From JBOGIF01 sp050742415 (lineage in GTDB: Bacteria > Actinomycetota > Acidimicrobiia > Acidimicrobiales > AC-14): DNA of 7,922 bases. Position numbers and translations under genes: made by a program. The first letter of the stretch is position 1; every line of letters begins with the position of its first letter. The stretch is from contig JBOGIF010000190.1 of NCBI GenBank assembly GCA_050742415.1, forward strand, positions 1 through 7,922, in the 5' to 3' direction. The notes under the pieces are model-generated. The model did no database searches, was not told where the DNA came from, and saw only the letters and a list, made by a program, of their open reading frames with translations. Shown here piece by piece: positions 5,616 through 7,922 of this stretch.

Positions 5616-5653
5616 TCCTCCTCGGACGTTCGCGCGCTGCTACCCGAGGAGGA
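5616..5653 (+). promoter_or_regulatory. Hairpin in the rplJ leader that covers the ribosome binding site
   Basis: TCCTCCTCGG (5616-5625) is perfectly complementary to CCGAGGAGGA (5644-5653), giving a 10-bp stem with an 18-nt loop. The 3' arm contains the rplJ Shine-Dalgarno (GAGGAGGAGG, 5646-5655). Closing the stem should block translation initiation. L10 or the L10-L12 complex autoregulates translation through the rplJ leader in many bacteria, so this is a candidate control element. I did not recognise the full conserved L10-leader fold. Confidence 0.55.
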
Positions 5654-5664
5654 GGAAGCGCCGC

Positions 5665-6204
5665 ATGGCGGTCGACAATCCCAGACCCGACAAGGTCGCA
5701 GCCGTCACCGAGGTGCGCGAGAGGCTGAGCTCCGCCGATGCCGCCATCCTCACCGAGTATCGAGGGCTGACCGTCGCCGATCTGGCCCGCCTGCGCCAGA
5801 GCTTGCGCGACGCTGGCGGGGAGTACGGCATCTACAAGAACACCCTCGCCCGCCGGGCTGCCGCCGACCTCGGCCTCACTGACCTGGAGGCTCTCTTCGT
5901 CGGTCCGACGGCGATCACCTTCGTGACGGGGGACGCGGTCGCCGTGGCCAAGTCGTTGCGGGATTTCGCCCGGACCAACCCCAACCTGGTGGTCAAGGGC
6001 GGCCTGCTCGGCACCCGGGTGCTCTCGGCGCGTGACGCCGGCGCCCTGGCTGATGTCGCACCCCGGGAGGTGCAGCTCGCTCGACTTGCCGGCGCCTTGG
6101 CTGCGCCCCTCCAGAAGATGGCCGGCCTGCTCTCGGCCCTGCCCCGGAACTTCGCCTACGGATTGTCTGCCCTGATCGAACAGAAGAAGAAGGAGGACCA
6201 GTGA
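5665..6204 (+). CDS. rplJ: Large ribosomal subunit protein uL10
   Basis: Base of the ribosomal stalk: anchors L7/L12 dimers to the 50S subunit beside L11. The 179 residues match the family. The N-terminal rRNA-binding domain contains AAILTEYRGLTVADLARLRQ (27-46), EYGIYKNTLARRA (53-65) and FVGPTAITF (78-86). The C-terminal helix (about 145-175) is the L7/L12 docking site. The ATG at 5665 is chosen because GAGGAGGAGG lies 9 nt upstream and the protein begins MAVDNPRPDK. An in-frame GTG at 5590 would add 25 Arg-rich residues with no family likeness. The gene stands downstream of the divergent vapBC and overlaps rplL by one base. Confidence 0.96.
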   Translation: MAVDNPRPDKVAAVTEVRERLSSADAAILTEYRGLTVADLARLRQSLRDAGGEYGIYKNTLARRAAADLGLTDLEALFVGPTAITFVTGDAVAVAKSLRDFARTNPNLVVKGGLLGTRVLSARDAGALADVAPREVQLARLAGALAAPLQKMAGLLSALPRNFAYGLSALIEQKKKEDQ

Positions 6205-6587
6205 TGGCCACCAAGGAAGAGATTCTCGACAGCATCGCCGGCATGACCGTCCTCGAGCTGAGCGAGCTGCTCACCGAGTTCGAGTCCAAGTTCGGCGTCA
6301 CCGCCGCGGCACCGGTTGCGGGGGCCGCCCCCGCAGCCGGCGGCGGCGGCGAGCCCGCCCCGGTCGAGGAGGAGCAGGACGAGTTCGATGTCGTCCTCAC
6401 CACTGTCGGCGACAAGAAGATCCAGGTGATCAAGGAGGTCCGCTCGTTGACCAACCTCGGTCTCAAGGAGGCCAAGGACCTGGTCGACGGCGCTCCGAAC
6501 ACGGTTCTCGAGAAGGTCTCCAAAGAGGACGCCGAGAAGGCCAAGGCTCAGCTGGAAGGGGCCGGCGCCACCGCCGAGCTGAAGTGA
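6204..6587 (+). CDS. rplL: Large ribosomal subunit protein bL12 (L7/L12)
   Basis: Multi-copy stalk protein that recruits and activates translational GTPases, including EF-Tu. The 127-residue product has an N-terminal dimerisation domain (1-31: KEEILDSIAGMTVLELSELL), a flexible Ala/Pro/Gly-rich hinge (about 33-53) and a C-terminal factor-binding domain (58-127), with FDVVLTTVGDKKIQVIKEVR and the helix GLKEAKDLVDGAP. AGGAGG (6191-6196) is 7 nt before ATG 6204, which overlaps the rplJ stop (TGATG). A GTG one codon earlier is possible but less well placed. A strong hairpin follows the stop. Confidence 0.97.
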   Translation: MATKEEILDSIAGMTVLELSELLTEFESKFGVTAAAPVAGAAPAAGGGGEPAPVEEEQDEFDVVLTTVGDKKIQVIKEVRSLTNLGLKEAKDLVDGAPNTVLEKVSKEDAEKAKAQLEGAGATAELK

Positions 6588-6591
6588 TCTC

Positions 6592-6630
6592 ACAGGGTGT
6601 CGGGGTGAACCCTTGACCCCGACACCCTGT
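6592..6630 (+). terminator. Strong hairpin between rplL and rpoB: attenuator/terminator or RNase III site
   Basis: ACAGGGTGTCGGGG (6592-6605) and CCCCGACACCCTGT (6617-6630) form a perfect 14-bp stem, extended by one T-A pair, with a 9-nt loop. It begins 4 nt after the rplL stop. The following TGAAATATTCTTGTCT is T/A-rich for this genome but not a clean U-tract, so termination may be partial. In E. coli this gap holds an attenuator and an RNase III cut, and either role would suit. Confidence 0.75.
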
Positions 6631-6666
6631 TGAAATATTCTTGTCTCCAGCTTCGGCCGAGCTGCC

Positions 6667-6695
6667 TTGTTTATCCGCGCCGTCGTGGCTAGAAT
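6667..6695 (+). promoter_or_regulatory. Probable housekeeping promoter for rpoB
   Basis: TTGTTT (6667-6672) and TAGAAT (6690-6695, five of six to TATAAT) are spaced 17 bp apart, in a locally AT-richer stretch just after the hairpin. Transcription would start near 6702, giving a leader of about 127 nt. This is the best sigma70-type match in the window and would let rpoB be expressed independently of rplJL. Confidence 0.65.
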
Positions 6696-6828
6696 CGCTT
6701 CGCCGTGCTCGCTCGCGTGTCGCCTCTCGCACTATCCGGCTTGACTCAGCGCGCCCGGCGCCGTTGACCCGCCACACCCAGCTGTCGTCCCCATCGATCT
6801 TCTACTTCTCTGCGAAGGAGTGAGGCCG

Positions 6829-7922
6829 TTGCCCGCTCGTCCCGCTCTCCGGGAACGCTTCTCGTTCTCCAACCTGCCCGAGGTCCTGGCCCTACCTGAT
6901 CTGATCGCCGTCCAGCGCGATTCGTTCAAGTGGTTCCTTGACCGCGGCCTCTCGGACACCTTCCGGGACATCAGCCCGATCGAGGACTTCACCGGACAGC
7001 TCCGTCTCGAGCTGGAGTTCGACGCGGAGGACCCCGACCTGCGGCCGCCGCCGAAGTTCACCATGGAGGAGTGCAAGGAGAAGGACATGACCTTCTCCGC
7101 GCCGATCTTCGTGCGGGCCCGCTTCATGAACGCCACCACCGGCGAGATCAAGGAGCAGACGGTCTTCATGGGGGACTTCCCGATGATGACCGACAAGGGC
7201 ACCTTCATCATCAACGGCACCGAGCGGGTGGTCGTGAGCCAGCTCGTCCGGTCGCCGGGCGTCATCTTCCAGCCCGGTCGCGACGTCAAGACCATCGCCA
7301 CGGCCACCATCCACCCTTACCGCGGGGAGTGGATCGAGTTCGACATCGAGCAGAAGCCCGGGAAGGACGTCACCGCCGGCACGCGGGTGGCCCGCAAGCG
7401 CCGCCTGAGCCTGTTCGTGCTGCTGCGGGCGCTCGGCTACGACCAGGAGTCGCATCCCGGCTTCCTGGAGCGCTTCGTCAACCACTTCGACTTCCTCGAG
7501 GGCCAGTGGGAGAAGGAGCGCGAGCTGGCGCCCACCCGTGAGGAGGCGCTGGTCGAGATCTACAAGCGGGCCCGCCCCGGCGAGCCGCCCTCGGTCGAGG
7601 CCGGACGGGCCTACTTCGAGAACGCCTTCTTCAACCCCAAGCGATACGACCTCACCCGGGTGGGCCGCTACAAGCTCAACCGCAAGCTCGGGCCCGAGAT
7701 CGAGAAGATCGCCCAGATCTTCGGTGCCGACATCGAGCGGCCGGGCGAGAAGCAGTCGGTCCTCAGCCCGTCGGAGATCCTGGCTGCCACCACCTACCTC
7801 CTACACCTGGCCGCCGGCGAGACGGGCTACCGCCTCGACGACCAGGACCACTTCGCCAACCGCCGCATCCGCTCGGTCGGCGAGCTGATCCAGAACCAGG
7901 TCCGCATCGGTCTGTCCCGCAT
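6829..7922 (+). CDS. rpoB: DNA-directed RNA polymerase subunit beta, N-terminal part
   Basis: Catalytic beta subunit of RNA polymerase; the first 364 codons are in the window and the gene runs off the end. The N-terminal segment (about 11-38: FSFSNLPEVLALPDLIAVQR, then DSFKWFL) and the protrusion region with FIINGTERVVVSQLVRSPGV (about 126-145) are diagnostic. Later segments such as FFNPKRYDLTRVGRYKLNRK and FANRRIRSVGELIQNQ confirm the frame. The rifampicin-pocket region and the active site lie beyond the end. A TTG start at 6829 is chosen because AAGGAG (6815-6820) is 8 nt upstream. GTG 6820 overlaps that site and is less likely. It follows a 241-nt spacer carrying a hairpin and a promoter. 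Confidence 0.97.
   Translation, partial: MPARPALRERFSFSNLPEVLALPDLIAVQRDSFKWFLDRGLSDTFRDISPIEDFTGQLRLELEFDAEDPDLRPPPKFTMEECKEKDMTFSAPIFVRARFMNATTGEIKEQTVFMGDFPMMTDKGTFIINGTERVVVSQLVRSPGVIFQPGRDVKTIATATIHPYRGEWIEFDIEQKPGKDVTAGTRVARKRRLSLFVLLRALGYDQESHPGFLERFVNHFDFLEGQWEKERELAPTREEALVEIYKRARPGEPPSVEAGRAYFENAFFNPKRYDLTRVGRYKLNRKLGPEIEKIAQIFGADIERPGEKQSVLSPSEILAATTYLLHLAAGETGYRLDDQDHFANRRIRSVGELIQNQVRIGLSR

Noticed and set aside
5590..5664. GTG start 25 codons upstream of the chosen rplJ ATG
   Set aside because: The extra Arg-rich residues do not occur in L10, and the strong Shine-Dalgarno points to ATG 5665.

Overview
The window is a GC-rich, almost fully coding piece of a bacterial chromosome carrying the secE-nusG-rplKAJL-rpoB region. 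It most likely comes from an actinobacterium-like lineage. Pointers are the very high GC, GTG and TTG starts, the acidic N-terminal extension of NusG, and EF-Tu segments of actinobacterial type (GITISIAHVEY, NKAD, SALKALEGD). An exact taxon cannot be assigned from sequence alone.

Layout on the + strand: tuf (1-1188), rpmG (1226-1390, 54 codons), an ECF sigma factor (about 1441-2019) and its probable zinc-binding membrane anti-sigma factor (2047-2445), tRNA-Trp(CCA) (2525-2598), secE (2630-2920), nusG (2920-3621), rplK (3643-4071) and rplA (4068-4796). A vapBC-type toxin-antitoxin pair follows on the opposite strand (vapC 4800-5231, vapB 5228-5476). Then come rplJ (5665-6204), rplL (6204-6587), a 241-nt spacer with a strong hairpin and a good sigma70-type promoter, and the first 364 codons of rpoB (6829 to the window end).

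The core genes supply translation elongation (EF-Tu), 50S proteins (L33, L11, L1, L10, L7/L12), the SecYEG subunit SecE, the elongation/termination factor NusG and the beta subunit of RNA polymerase. Tight junctions (secE/nusG TGATG, rplK/rplA ATGA, rplJ/rplL TGATG) indicate translational coupling.

Two accessory modules interrupt this otherwise conserved block: the sigma/anti-sigma pair between rpmG and tRNA-Trp, and the antisense toxin-antitoxin pair that separates rplKA from rplJL. The second module forces rplJL either to have its own promoter or to depend on read-through that is antisense to vapBC. The 188-nt vapB-rplJ gap holds candidate divergent promoters, a 10-bp direct repeat and a hairpin that would hide the rplJ ribosome binding site. 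I see no wholly new system; the most interesting points are these insertions and the regulatory elements around them.
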